From DASYQV01 sp036005125 (GTDB taxonomy: Bacteria; Acidobacteriota; Vicinamibacteria; Vicinamibacterales; UBA2999): a stretch of 33,718 nucleotides of DNA. Shown in pieces: positions 24,925 to 33,531 of this stretch (within the stretch, counting starts at the first letter, position 1; every line of letters begins with the position of its first letter). The notes under the pieces are model-generated. The model ran no database searches, had not been told where the DNA came from, and saw only the letters and a program-made list of their open reading frames with translations. The translations under genes were made by a program, and so were the position numbers. The DNA is taken from NCBI GenBank assembly GCA_036005125.1, contig DASYQV010000152.1, forward strand, positions 1 through 33,718, in the 5' to 3' direction.

Positions 24925-27458
24925 GATTCATCGTCCGGATGGCGTTGCGGGAGATTCGCGCATCGTGGCAGCGTCTCGTCTTCTTCTTCGTATGCATCGC
25001 GATTGGTGTCGCGGCAATCGTGGCACTGCGCTCCGTCATCCAGAGCGTGCGCGTGGCGCTGTCAGGGGAGGCCCGGGCGCTTCTGTCGGCCGATCTCGTC
25101 ATCTCTGGCAACGATCCGTTCAACCGCACGGTGCGGGAGACCATTGCGCGTGAGGCGCGCGCCGGCCGGGTCACTGCTGAGAGCGAGGCGAAGGAGCTGC
25201 CCACAATGGTGCGGCCGGCTGATCCTGCCATTGTCGCCTCCCGCATCGTCGAGCTCCGCGCCGTGCAGTCGTCGTTCCCGATGTACGGAACGCTGCGGCT
25301 GCAGGGCGGCCACACGTACTCCCATGACTTCCTGCGCGGACACGGCGCGCTCGTGCGCCCCGAGCTGCTTGCCCAATTCGGCCTGGGCGTCGGCGACCGC
25401 ATCATCATCGGCACGCAGCGGTTCCAGGTCCGGGGCGTCATCGAATCCGAGCCGGGCCGGCGACTGGGAGCGTTCAGCGTCGGACCGCGTGTGCTCATCG
25501 ATTACGCGGATCTCGAGTCCACGGACCTGCTCACGTTCGGCAGCCGTGTCAACCACCAGCTCCTGCTCAAGGTGCCCGACGCTGCGCTAGCCGCCCTGAC
25601 GATGGATCTGCGGCAGGCATTCGCGAACGAGTTCGTCTTCGTTCGCTCGTATCGCCGCAACGAGGACCGGATGAGCCAGGACTTCGAGCGGGCGGAAAAC
25701 TATCTGAGCCTGGTCGGCCTGGTGGTGGTGATCCTGGGGGGAATCGGCGTCTCCAGTGTCGCGCGGGTGTTCGTACAGCAGAAGATTCGCAGCATCGCCG
25801 TTCTCAAGTGCGTCGGTGGCACATCGCATCAGATTCTGGCTGTCTACCTGGTTCAGGTTCTTCTGCTCGGCCTTGCCGGCAGCCTGCTCGGCGTGGTGCT
25901 CGCGGCCCTGGTCGTCGCGGCCGTGCCGTCTTTCGTACCGAACTCCGTGAACATGCTGCAGATCGACTACGGGTTGACACGAACGGCCGTTGCACAGGGA
26001 CTGCTGGTCGGTCTGCTGGTGTCGTTGCTGTTTTCGCTCGTGCCGCTGTTGGAAGTACGGCATGTCAAGCCGTCACTGTTGCTGCGGCAGGACATCCCTC
26101 CGGCGCAGCGCGTTGACTGGGTCAAATGGGCCGCCACGGCGCTCGTGGCCGGTGCGCTCGTCGCGGTCGCTGCGTGGCAGGCCGGCTCGCTTCGTGTGGG
26201 GCTGATGCTCTCCGGCGGGTTCGTGTGTACCGCAGTCCTTCTGTACGTCGCCGGGCTCGTCCTCGTCCGAGCGGTCCAGCCGCTCCGGTATGCGCGGTCG
26301 TTTGCGCTGCGCCAGGCCGTGCTGCACGTCGCCAGACCGGGCAACCAGACGCGCGTCATCCTGCTGGCCGTCGGCCTCGGCGCGTTCTTCATCATCGGTG
26401 TGCGTGCCCTGCAGGCCAACCTGCTCAAGGACTTCGCCATTCAACTGGGAGAGAACTCTCCAGACATGTTCCTGATGGACGTGCAGCCCGATCAACGTCA
26501 GGCGCTTTCCGCGTTCATCGACGATCACAACGGCCCGAACGGACCGCCGAGAATGATTCCGGTGCTCAGGGCCCGCGTGGTTGGCGTCCGCGGGCGCGAC
26601 GTGAGCCTCGATCGCTACGAAGACGTCCGCGGCCGCGGCTCGTTGTCGCGCGAGTACACGATTACCTATCGTCCGGCGCTCGAGGCGAACGAGCAGGTGA
26701 TTGCGGGTCAGTGGTGGGATTCTTCGACCTCCGGAGGCGCGGAGGTCTCGATTGAGGAAAGCCTGCGCGACCACTTCCAGATCCAGGTTGGCGACCAGAT
26801 GCGGTTCGACGTGCTCGGCCGCACGATCACGGCCACTGTCACGAGCGTACGTCGCGTCGAGTGGCGCGACTTCCGCGCCGGCGGCTTCATGTTCGTTTTC
26901 AGGCCGGGGACGTTCGACAACGCGCCGCACACGTTCGTTTCCACGCTGCAGGCCCCGCTCGACCCGGCCGCGCGCGCCCGCCTGCAGGGGGCGCTCGTGC
27001 GCGCCTTTCCGAACGTGTCGGTGATCGACTTGCGCGAGCTGCTCGACACGATTCGTCGCGTGCTGAACAACGTGACGCTCGGCGTGACCGTCGTCGGCGC
27101 GCTCGTCCTGCTGAGCGGCGCGCTCATTCTGGTGGGCGCGGTGTCGATGACGAAGTTCCGCCGTGTCTACGAGGCGGCCATCCTGAAAACGCTCGGCGCC
27201 AGCACGCGCCTGATCGCGACGATGCTCCTGCTCGAATACGGCGTGCTCGGCGCCATCGCCGGAACGATCGGCTCGGCTGGTGCGATGGTGCTCAGCTGGG
27301 CGGTTGCCACCTACGCACTCGACATGCCCTGGACGTCGGCACCCCTGCTGAGCGTCATGGGCATTGTTCTCACCGCGCTGTTCGTCGCGGCGGTCGGCGT
27401 CGCCGCGAGCCTCGACGTGCTCCGCCACAAGCCGCTCGCCACGCTGAGGGCCGAATAG
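24921..27458 (+). CDS. ybbP: FtsX-like ABC transporter permease (YbbP type)
   Basis: An 845-residue inner-membrane permease. One N-terminal helix (about 16-38) is followed by a large periplasmic MacB-like domain (about 40-255) and the first FtsX module of about three helices (260-385). Central helices lie at about 400-440, with a further helix at about 475-492. A second periplasmic domain spans about 510-710, and the C-terminal FtsX module has three more helices (720-840). The duplicated FtsX layout and length match YbbP of Escherichia coli. It forms one complex with the preceding ATPase. The reading frame is intact from an ATG overlapping the ATPase stop by four bases. Confidence 0.93.
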   Translation: MRFIVRMALREIRASWQRLVFFFVCIAIGVAAIVALRSVIQSVRVALSGEARALLSADLVISGNDPFNRTVRETIAREARAGRVTAESEAKELPTMVRPADPAIVASRIVELRAVQSSFPMYGTLRLQGGHTYSHDFLRGHGALVRPELLAQFGLGVGDRIIIGTQRFQVRGVIESEPGRRLGAFSVGPRVLIDYADLESTDLLTFGSRVNHQLLLKVPDAALAALTMDLRQAFANEFVFVRSYRRNEDRMSQDFERAENYLSLVGLVVVILGGIGVSSVARVFVQQKIRSIAVLKCVGGTSHQILAVYLVQVLLLGLAGSLLGVVLAALVVAAVPSFVPNSVNMLQIDYGLTRTAVAQGLLVGLLVSLLFSLVPLLEVRHVKPSLLLRQDIPPAQRVDWVKWAATALVAGALVAVAAWQAGSLRVGLMLSGGFVCTAVLLYVAGLVLVRAVQPLRYARSFALRQAVLHVARPGNQTRVILLAVGLGAFFIIGVRALQANLLKDFAIQLGENSPDMFLMDVQPDQRQALSAFIDDHNGPNGPPRMIPVLRARVVGVRGRDVSLDRYEDVRGRGSLSREYTITYRPALEANEQVIAGQWWDSSTSGGAEVSIEESLRDHFQIQVGDQMRFDVLGRTITATVTSVRRVEWRDFRAGGFMFVFRPGTFDNAPHTFVSTLQAPLDPAARARLQGALVRAFPNVSVIDLRELLDTIRRVLNNVTLGVTVVGALVLLSGALILVGAVSMTKFRRVYEAAILKTLGASTRLIATMLLLEYGVLGAIAGTIGSAGAMVLSWAVATYALDMPWTSAPLLSVMGIVLTALFVAAVGVAASLDVLRHKPLATLRAE

Positions 27459-27519
27459 TCGTGTTAAGATCGTGTTTTGTCCGGGCCCGGACGGGCCGTA
27501 CCCCCTGGGAGTCTCAGCG

Positions 27520-27855
27520 ATGGACGTCGCGATTTTTCGGGATGCGTTACTCCGGAAACGCGGTGAGCTGATCGGCGCCAGCTCGAAGCCACTTCAGTGG
27601 ACGATGGAGAACAATTCCGGTCGCCAGGGCGACATGGCCGACCAGGCCAGCGGTAACAACGAGGTTCATATCCAGCTGAAACTGAAGCAGACCGAGGCCA
27701 AGATCCTCCAGGCAATCGACGAAGCCCTCCGGCGCATCGAGCAGGGCACGTATGGCATCTGCCGCGACTGCGGGGAGCCGATCGCCTCGGCGCGACTGAA
27801 CGCCATTCCGTGGGCACGCGTCTGCGTCACCTGCAAGGAAAAGCAAAAGGCGTGA
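27520..27855 (+). CDS. DksA/TraR-family zinc-finger regulator
   Basis: A 111-residue protein of the DksA/TraR family, which enters the secondary channel of RNA polymerase and adjusts initiation, often with ppGpp. It has an N-terminal coiled-coil hairpin whose tip reads GDMADQAS, giving the DxxDxA signature (Asp38, Asp41, Ala43) needed for DksA activity. The C4 zinc finger is Cys81-x2-Cys84 (CRDC) and Cys102-x2-Cys105 (CVTC). It is shorter than Escherichia coli DksA, as usual outside Proteobacteria. The start at 27520 has GGGAG upstream; a Met 16 codons earlier is less likely. Its stop overlaps the GTG start of the next gene by four bases. Confidence 0.9.
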   Translation: MDVAIFRDALLRKRGELIGASSKPLQWTMENNSGRQGDMADQASGNNEVHIQLKLKQTEAKILQAIDEALRRIEQGTYGICRDCGEPIASARLNAIPWARVCVTCKEKQKA

Positions 27856-28385
27856 AGCATCCGGAACTCCGGCAGTTCCTCACGGAGTTTGCCGCCGATC
27901 GACTGGCCCTGCTGCAGCGTCACGAGGCGGGCGCGCGGGCGGTCGGTCACTACGATTTCAACAACACCTACCAGTACGTCATCAACCGCGAAGAGACGCA
28001 CCTCGGGTGGCTGCAGAATGCGCTGGCCGGCTTCGGGGCGCCGCTGCCAGCCGCCTCGGCGGTGTTGCCCGTGCCGTCGGTTGATGGGCTTTCCCGGAAG
28101 CGGGGCTTCGGCCGGCGCGAGAAGAAGATCGATCCATCCGATTACAGTGGCATCCTCGAGGACGATGCGCGGCGCCTGTCGGAGTTCGTCGAGCGGTGGC
28201 GCCCGCGTCTCGACGAGGTGTCGCACGCGCGGCATCGCCTCATGTTGAACGTCGTGCTCGGCGAATCGCAGGAGCACGAGCGGCTCTTCGAACAGGCGGC
28301 CGCCGGTTTCGAGGACGTGCTGGGCCGCCGCACTGGAGGCGTGCCCCGTCAGGGCAGCGTGCTGCCCACCCGCTGGCTGGAATAG
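27852..28385 (+). CDS. helical, possibly ferritin-like protein of unknown function
   Basis: A 177-residue, mostly helical protein that I do not recognise with certainty. Two long helical pairs are separated by a Pro-rich linker (about 80-105). The first pair contains EETH in NREETHLGW, resembling the ExxH metal motif of ferritin-like or rubrerythrin-like proteins. The second contains GESQEHERLFEQ but lacks a clean ExxH, so a diiron site is only a possibility. The start is GTG at 27852, inside the dksA-like stop (GTGA). Its own stop TAG shares its last base with the folK start (TAGTG). The tight coupling suggests co-production with both neighbours. Confidence 0.7.
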   Translation: MKHPELRQFLTEFAADRLALLQRHEAGARAVGHYDFNNTYQYVINREETHLGWLQNALAGFGAPLPAASAVLPVPSVDGLSRKRGFGRREKKIDPSDYSGILEDDARRLSEFVERWRPRLDEVSHARHRLMLNVVLGESQEHERLFEQAAAGFEDVLGRRTGGVPRQGSVLPTRWLE

Positions 28386-28849
28386 TGATCCCCGTGGCGA
28401 TCGCCCTCGGGAGCAACCTGGGGGACCGCCAACGGCACCTGCGTGAGGCCGCGGTCCACCTCAGCGAGTACGTCACCGGCCTTCGCGTTTCGACCTTTCA
28501 CGACACGGCACCGGTGGGCGTCGGTCCTCAGCCGCGGTTCCTGAACGCGGCAGCCGCAGGAGACACGGCACTCTCGCCGCGCGCCCTGCTCGAGGCGCTT
28601 CTCGCGGTCGAGCGCGCCTGCGGCCGCGAACGTCCATTCGCGGGCGCGCCGCGCACGGTGGATCTGGATCTGATCTTGTACGGCGACGCGATTATCAGCG
28701 AACCAGGACTCGTCGTGCCCCACCCGCGCTTCCGGGAGCGCCGGTTCGTGCTCGCGCCGCTGGCCGAGATCGCGCCGGAGTGGATCGATCCGGTGACAAG
28801 GCTGACGGTGGGGACCCTGCTGGAGAGACTCTCCAATTGTGAATTGTGA
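28385..28849 (+). CDS. folK: 2-amino-4-hydroxy-6-hydroxymethyldihydropteridine diphosphokinase
   Basis: A 154-residue folate-pathway enzyme (HPPK) that transfers pyrophosphate from ATP to 6-hydroxymethyl-7,8-dihydropterin. The hallmark motifs are ALGSNLGDR at the N-terminus, the pterin-site GPQPRFLNA near residue 47, and GAPRTVDLDLILYGD near 88 with the Asp-x-Asp pair that holds magnesium, then VPHPRFRERRFVLAPLAEIAP. Length and layout are typical. The start at GTG 28385 is favoured by its one-base overlap with the previous stop; a second GTG at 28394 is possible. The last four residues (NCEL) and the stop come from the left arm of the inverted repeat at 28835. Confidence 0.95.
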   Translation: MIPVAIALGSNLGDRQRHLREAAVHLSEYVTGLRVSTFHDTAPVGVGPQPRFLNAAAAGDTALSPRALLEALLAVERACGRERPFAGAPRTVDLDLILYGDAIISEPGLVVPHPRFRERRFVLAPLAEIAPEWIDPVTRLTVGTLLERLSNCEL

Positions 28850-28925
28850 ATTGTGAATCGTGAATTTGTGAATTTAAGGCCCAGCAGTCGCAATTCACGA
28901 TTCACAATTCACAATTCACAATTCA
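28835..28925. repeat. perfect 32-base inverted heptamer repeat spanning two convergent stop codons
   Basis: The left arm at 28835-28866 and the right arm at 28892-28923 are perfect reverse complements over 32 bases with a 25-base loop. The arms are tandem GTGAATT-type heptamers. The folK stop (28847-28849) lies inside the left arm, and the RND pump stop codon (28923-28925) starts at the edge of the right arm. It probably works as a bidirectional transcription end, though without a canonical U-tract. Confidence 0.85.
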
Positions 28926-31900
28926 CTGCCGGTGGTGCGAGGCCCCCTTCAGGATGCCGCTCCAGCCTTCCTCGAAGAGCGTGTAGACCGCCGGCACCAG
29001 CACGAGCGTGACCATCGTCGAGGCCAGCAGCCCGCCGATGACCACGCGCGCGAGCGGAGCCTGGAGCTCGCCGCCTTCGCCGATGCCGATGGCCATCGGC
29101 ACGAGGCCGAGCATCGTCGCGAGCGAGGTCATGAGGATCGGCCGCAGGCGCGTTCGTCCCGCGAGCTCGACCGCTTCGCGCAGCGCCAGGTTGTCGCGCC
29201 GGCGCAGCGTGTTGGTGTAATCGACGAGCAGGATCGCGTTGCTGACGACGATGCCCGCGAGCATGATCACCCCGATGTACGCCTGGAGGCTGAACGGCGT
29301 CTTCGTGCCCCAGAGCATGAGCACCACGCCGATCGCCGCCACCGGAATGGAGAACATGATGATGAACGGGTCGCGGAGCGACTCGTACTGGGATGCCATG
29401 ACGGCGTACACGAGCACGATCGCGAGGATCAGCATGAGCTGCAGCTGACGGAACGCTCTTGTCTGTTCCTCGACCTCGGATCCGAAACCGACCGAGAAGT
29501 CAGGGGGGACGCGGATCTGTCCAAGCTCGTTCTGCACGGCCTCGACGGCCTCGCTGAGCGTCACTTCGGTTTCGGCGGTCACGCGGGCGATGCGCTCCTG
29601 GTTCTTGCGTTCGATCTCCACCGGACCGGTTTCACGGCCGACCACCATCAGGTTTTTCGCGGGCACCACCTGTCCGCCGGGCGTGCTCAGAAGCACGTCG
29701 CCAACGTGCGTGATCCGGGAGCGATCCTCTTCGCGCAGGCGGACGACGATCGGATACTCGTTGCCACGCTCGCGATAAAAGGCAGCCTGCGTTCCCGCGA
29801 CGTTGGTCTGGATCGTGTTCGCCACGTTTGTGACGCTCAGACCGAGGAGCGCCGCCTTCGGCCGGTCGACGTGGATGGAGATTTCCGGCCGACCTTCCTC
29901 GCGGGCGATACGGACGTCGGCAATACCCGGCGTGTTCTGCATGATGCCCCGCGCACTCTCCGCGATCCGACGTGAATCGGCCAGGTCGTGGCCGCGAATC
30001 TCGAGCGCCAGGCGTCCGTCGCCGCCCCCGCCCAGCATGCGGTTCATCTGGAAGTTACCGCCCGACGGGCGCGCACGGATGATCGTACCGGGCAGCCCCG
30101 CGAGGCGGCGCCGCAGGTCCTGCGCGATCTCGTCGTTCGACCGCGTGCGCTCGCTGCGGGATGTGAGGCGGATCTGGATGTAGCCGCGGTGCGAGCTGCC
30201 ACCACCGCCCGGACCGAAGCCGAAGCCGCCGCCACCGCGACCACCACCACCTCCTCCGGCCCTGACGATGATGAACTCGGCCTCGGGCACGCTCTGCTGG
30301 ATCCGCTCTTCGAGCTGCAGCATCGTGGCCTCGGTCCGCTCGATTCGCGTTCCGACGGCCATCTCCACGTTGACCTCGACCTCACCCTCGTCGGTCTGCG
30401 GCACGAGCTCGAAGCCGAGCAGGGGGATCATGAAGACAGCCGTCGCAATCAGGCCGGCGCTCGCGGCAAACACCGTCGGACGATGGTTCAGCGCCCTGTG
30501 GACGATCCGTCGATACCGTTCGTCCATGCCGTCCAGGAACCGCGTGCTGAGCGTGTAGAACCAGCCCATCACGCCGCGCCGTCTCACGTGCTCGCTCGGC
30601 AGGTGCAGCCAGGTCGAGCAGAGCACCGGCACGATCGTGACCGCGACGAACAGCGACATCGACAAGGAGAAGATGACGACGATCGAGAGTTGCGTGAAGA
30701 GCACGCTCGATACGCCGGTCAGGAAGAGCAGCGGGATGAAGACGGCGATATGCGTCAGCGTCGAAGCCAGGATCGCGGACCAGACTTCCTCGCTGCCGTC
30801 TATGGCGGCGGTCATCCGATCCTTGCCCATCTCGAGGTGGCGGTACGTGTTCTCGAGCACGACGATGGCGGCGTCGACGATCATGCCGACGCCGAGGGCG
30901 AGCCCGCCGAAGGTCATCGTGTTGAGCGTGAACCCCGCGAAGTAGAGCAGCGCGAACGTGCCGATGACCGACACCGGAATCGAGGTGCACACGATGAGCG
31001 TGGACCGGAAGTCGCGCAGGAACGCGAAGATGATGAGGACCACGAGCGCCGCCCCGACGAGCGCGTGCTCCTGGACGCTGTTGATCGCCCGCTCGATGAA
31101 GCGTGACTGATCGTCGAGCACCAGCAGCCGGATGCCGGGTACCTCGCGGTTGATTCGTGCGATCTCGGCCTTGATGCCGCGCGCGATTGCGACGGTGTTC
31201 TCGCCCGACTGCTTCTGGACCCGCATCCGGACGGCCTGGTTCCCGTTGATGCGGAGGAACGAGCGGCGATCTTCGGTCGAGTCCCTGACCTCCGCGATGT
31301 CTCGCATGTAGACGGGCACGCCCGGCTTGGTCATGACGACGAGGGTGCGGATGTCTTCAAGGCTCGAGAACTGTCCCTGGCTGCGGAGCAGGAACGTCGT
31401 GTCGCCTTCATCGACATCGCCGAGCGGGATGTTCTGGTTCTCGGTTCGAAGCAGATTCACGATGCGGTCGACCGACAGGTTCAGCGCCGTGATCTTCTCG
31501 CGCGAGAGCTCCACATGGATCTCGCGACGGAGGCCGCCTTCGATCTGCACGGCCGCCACGCCCGGCACTCGTTCGAGCCGCGGCGACAAGTCGTTCTGCG
31601 CCATCTCACGCAGCGTCACCCCATCGTAATCGCCCTCGACCCCGATGCCCATGATGGGCATCGACGTCGAATCGAACTTGAAGATGATGGGGGGTTCGGC
31701 GTCCTCGGGCAGCCGGTTCCGAATCCGATCGATACGGCTCCGCACGTCGTCGGCAGCAGCGTTCAGGTTGGTGCCCCACACGAAGTTCATGCGGATGAAG
31801 CTCGAGCCTTCGCGGGAGTTGGAGTTGAGCTGCTCCAGTCCGGCGACCGCGCTCACGGCCTGCTCGAGCGGCCGCGCGACGAGCTCCTCCATCTCGAGCG

Positions 31901-32066
31901 GTCCGACACCCGGATAGTTGACGCTCACGGTGATGCTGGGCAGCTGGACGTCCGGCATCAGATCGACCGGCAGCTTTGAGAGGGAAATCACCCCGAGCAG
32001 GGTGATCACCGCGCAGATCATGAACATCGTGATCGGGCGGTGGATGGCAAGGCGAGGAATGCTCAT
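28923..32066 (-). CDS. RND-family efflux transporter inner-membrane subunit (HAE-like)
   Basis: A 1047-residue inner-membrane proton-driven pump subunit of the AcrB/MexB superfamily. It has the standard layout: TM1 after MSIPRLAIHRPI, a first porter domain (about 35-330), TM2-6, TM7 near 530-550, a second porter domain and TM8-12. In TM4 the usual Asp-Asp pair is Asp398-Ala399 (IVDAAIVVLEN), and the TM10 Lys of AcrB is replaced by Ser in GIVVSNAILLVDY, so proton coupling uses fewer charged residues than AcrB. An uncommon Gly-rich insertion lies at about 604-623, in the second porter domain. Its start overlaps the fusion-protein stop (ATGA), with AAGGAGC as Shine-Dalgarno sequence. No outer-membrane TolC-type gene is in the window. 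Confidence 0.95.
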   Translation of the reverse strand: MSIPRLAIHRPITMFMICAVITLLGVISLSKLPVDLMPDVQLPSITVSVNYPGVGPLEMEELVARPLEQAVSAVAGLEQLNSNSREGSSFIRMNFVWGTNLNAAADDVRSRIDRIRNRLPEDAEPPIIFKFDSTSMPIMGIGVEGDYDGVTLREMAQNDLSPRLERVPGVAAVQIEGGLRREIHVELSREKITALNLSVDRIVNLLRTENQNIPLGDVDEGDTTFLLRSQGQFSSLEDIRTLVVMTKPGVPVYMRDIAEVRDSTEDRRSFLRINGNQAVRMRVQKQSGENTVAIARGIKAEIARINREVPGIRLLVLDDQSRFIERAINSVQEHALVGAALVVLIIFAFLRDFRSTLIVCTSIPVSVIGTFALLYFAGFTLNTMTFGGLALGVGMIVDAAIVVLENTYRHLEMGKDRMTAAIDGSEEVWSAILASTLTHIAVFIPLLFLTGVSSVLFTQLSIVVIFSLSMSLFVAVTIVPVLCSTWLHLPSEHVRRRGVMGWFYTLSTRFLDGMDERYRRIVHRALNHRPTVFAASAGLIATAVFMIPLLGFELVPQTDEGEVEVNVEMAVGTRIERTEATMLQLEERIQQSVPEAEFIIVRAGGGGGGRGGGGFGFGPGGGGSSHRGYIQIRLTSRSERTRSNDEIAQDLRRRLAGLPGTIIRARPSGGNFQMNRMLGGGGDGRLALEIRGHDLADSRRIAESARGIMQNTPGIADVRIAREEGRPEISIHVDRPKAALLGLSVTNVANTIQTNVAGTQAAFYRERGNEYPIVVRLREEDRSRITHVGDVLLSTPGGQVVPAKNLMVVGRETGPVEIERKNQERIARVTAETEVTLSEAVEAVQNELGQIRVPPDFSVGFGSEVEEQTRAFRQLQLMLILAIVLVYAVMASQYESLRDPFIIMFSIPVAAIGVVLMLWGTKTPFSLQAYIGVIMLAGIVVSNAILLVDYTNTLRRRDNLALREAVELAGRTRLRPILMTSLATMLGLVPMAIGIGEGGELQAPLARVVIGGLLASTMVTLVLVPAVYTLFEEGWSGILKGASHHRQ

Positions 32067-33346
32067 CGTTGCTCCTTCGAGCCGGGTCGCGGCCGTGGCG
32101 GGGGACGCGCGCCATCATGTGCATCGCGCGGCGCGCCCGCGCCGCCCGGATCGTCCGTGCGGCGCGGCAGGAGAATGCGATCCCCATCGCGCAGTCCGGA
32201 GGCGCCGGTCGTGATGATGTCGTCGTCGTCCTGGAGCCCGCTCAGGATCTCCACCCGCGTCGGCTCTTCGATGCCGGTCTCCACCGGCTGGAACGTCGCG
32301 GTCTGCTTGTTGCGCGTCAGGAACACGCCGCGCTTGCCCTCGAAGTCCACCAGGGCGTTGTTCGGCACGACAAGGGCATTTGCATGGTGCTCGACCGTGA
32401 GCGTGACGCGCGCGTACATGCCCGGCTTGAGCCGGAACGCCACATTCGGAATCTCCACCTCGATCTGCGCGGTCCGCGTCTGCGGATCGAGCACCGGCGC
32501 CACACGGCCAATCCGCCCCTTGAACGTCTCGCCCGGGAAGGCGTCGACCTCGACGCGCGCCGACTCCCCGACCTCGACGCGTCGCAGATCCTTTTCCACG
32601 ACGTTCGCCACCATGCGGACGCGGCTGATATCGACGACATCGGCAATGGGCTGGTTCGGAGACACGAACGCGCCGGGGTCGACCACCCGTCGCGCAACGA
32701 ACCCGTTGACCGGGGAGACGATCAGCGTATTGGCCAACGTGATGCGGAGCTCCTCGAGCCGGGACTGTGCCTGTACGAACTGCGCCCGGGCCAGGTCGAG
32801 CTGGGCGTCGTTGGCCTGATAGCGCGCCTCCGCATCCTCGAGCGACTGCTTCGGCAGCAACTGGCGGTCGAACAGGTTGCGGGATCGCTCGACGTTGGTT
32901 TCCGCGAACTTGAGGTCCGCCTCGCGCTGCCGGATCGTCGCACGGGCGACCTGGAATGCCGCCTCGGCCTGCTTCACCTGCTCACGAATCTCACGATCCT
33001 CGATTCTGGCGATCTGCTGGCCACGCGAGACGCGGTCGCCAAGCCGTACAAACATTTCCTCGAGGCGACCGGCGGTCTTCGGCACCACTTCCACGGTCGT
33101 CTCGCCGATGAGGTTGCCGACGACGATCAGTTCTTGTGTGACATCGGCGCGCGTGGCGGAATCGAGCTCGACGGTCATCGGCGGACGTGCCCCGAAGCTG
33201 CCGAAGCCACCGCCACCGCCGCCGGGGCGGCGCCGCGGGGTATCACCGGCAGCTTCCGCCGGCTCCCGGACGAAGAAGCCCATGTAAAAGGCGACCCCGG
33301 TGAAGGCAACAATCAGGATGACCGCAACGAATACGAGTTTTTTCAT
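32063..33346 (-). CDS. RND efflux membrane-fusion (periplasmic adaptor) protein
   Basis: A 427-residue adaptor linking the RND pump to an outer-membrane channel. Residues 5-25 are an uncleaved membrane anchor or signal (KKLVFVAVILIVAFTGVAFY). A Gly-rich segment (RRRPGGGGGGFGSFG, about 38-52) follows, then the lipoyl/barrel-sandwich half (VVPKTAGRLEEMFVRLGDRV), a long coiled-coil hairpin (about 110-195), the second lipoyl half (IVSPVNGFVARRVVDPGAFV), a beta-barrel and the membrane-proximal domain. The C-terminus is Pro/Arg-rich. The ATG at 33346 is chosen because the anchor begins there; the upstream reading frame is non-conserved. Expression is probably from promoters in 33347-33550, which holds hairpin copy B. 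Confidence 0.93.
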   Translation of the reverse strand: MKKLVFVAVILIVAFTGVAFYMGFFVREPAEAAGDTPRRRPGGGGGGFGSFGARPPMTVELDSATRADVTQELIVVGNLIGETTVEVVPKTAGRLEEMFVRLGDRVSRGQQIARIEDREIREQVKQAEAAFQVARATIRQREADLKFAETNVERSRNLFDRQLLPKQSLEDAEARYQANDAQLDLARAQFVQAQSRLEELRITLANTLIVSPVNGFVARRVVDPGAFVSPNQPIADVVDISRVRMVANVVEKDLRRVEVGESARVEVDAFPGETFKGRIGRVAPVLDPQTRTAQIEVEIPNVAFRLKPGMYARVTLTVEHHANALVVPNNALVDFEGKRGVFLTRNKQTATFQPVETGIEEPTRVEILSGLQDDDDIITTGASGLRDGDRILLPRRTDDPGGAGAPRDAHDGARPPPRPRPGSKEQR

Positions 33347-33443
33347 CGACGACTCAAATGCCCTTCCTGCGTCTCGGGTCTCCGGCGCTCGGGTCCGTGG
33401 GTCGGGTTCCTGTCGTTCGCGGGTCTGACCAGTCACGGGCCGG

Positions 33444-33502
33444 TCTAACCGGGCAAGGGCTCTGCCGGGCTCTGCGCTTGATATCCCGGCAGAGCCCTCG
33501 CC
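33444..33502. repeat. dispersed hairpin element, copy B
   Basis: AAGGGCTCTGC-CGGG (33455-33469) pairs with CCCGGCAGAGCCCT (33485-33498): 14 perfect base pairs, extendable to 18 with one mismatch, around a loop ending in GATATC (33480-33485). The edge TCTAACCG (33444-33451) is identical to the edge of copy A at 5411. It lies about 98 bases upstream of the fusion-protein start, so again upstream of a minus-strand gene. Confidence 0.65.
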
Positions 33503-33531
33503 GATTCGGTCCGCCATTAGCGAGCCGTTGT

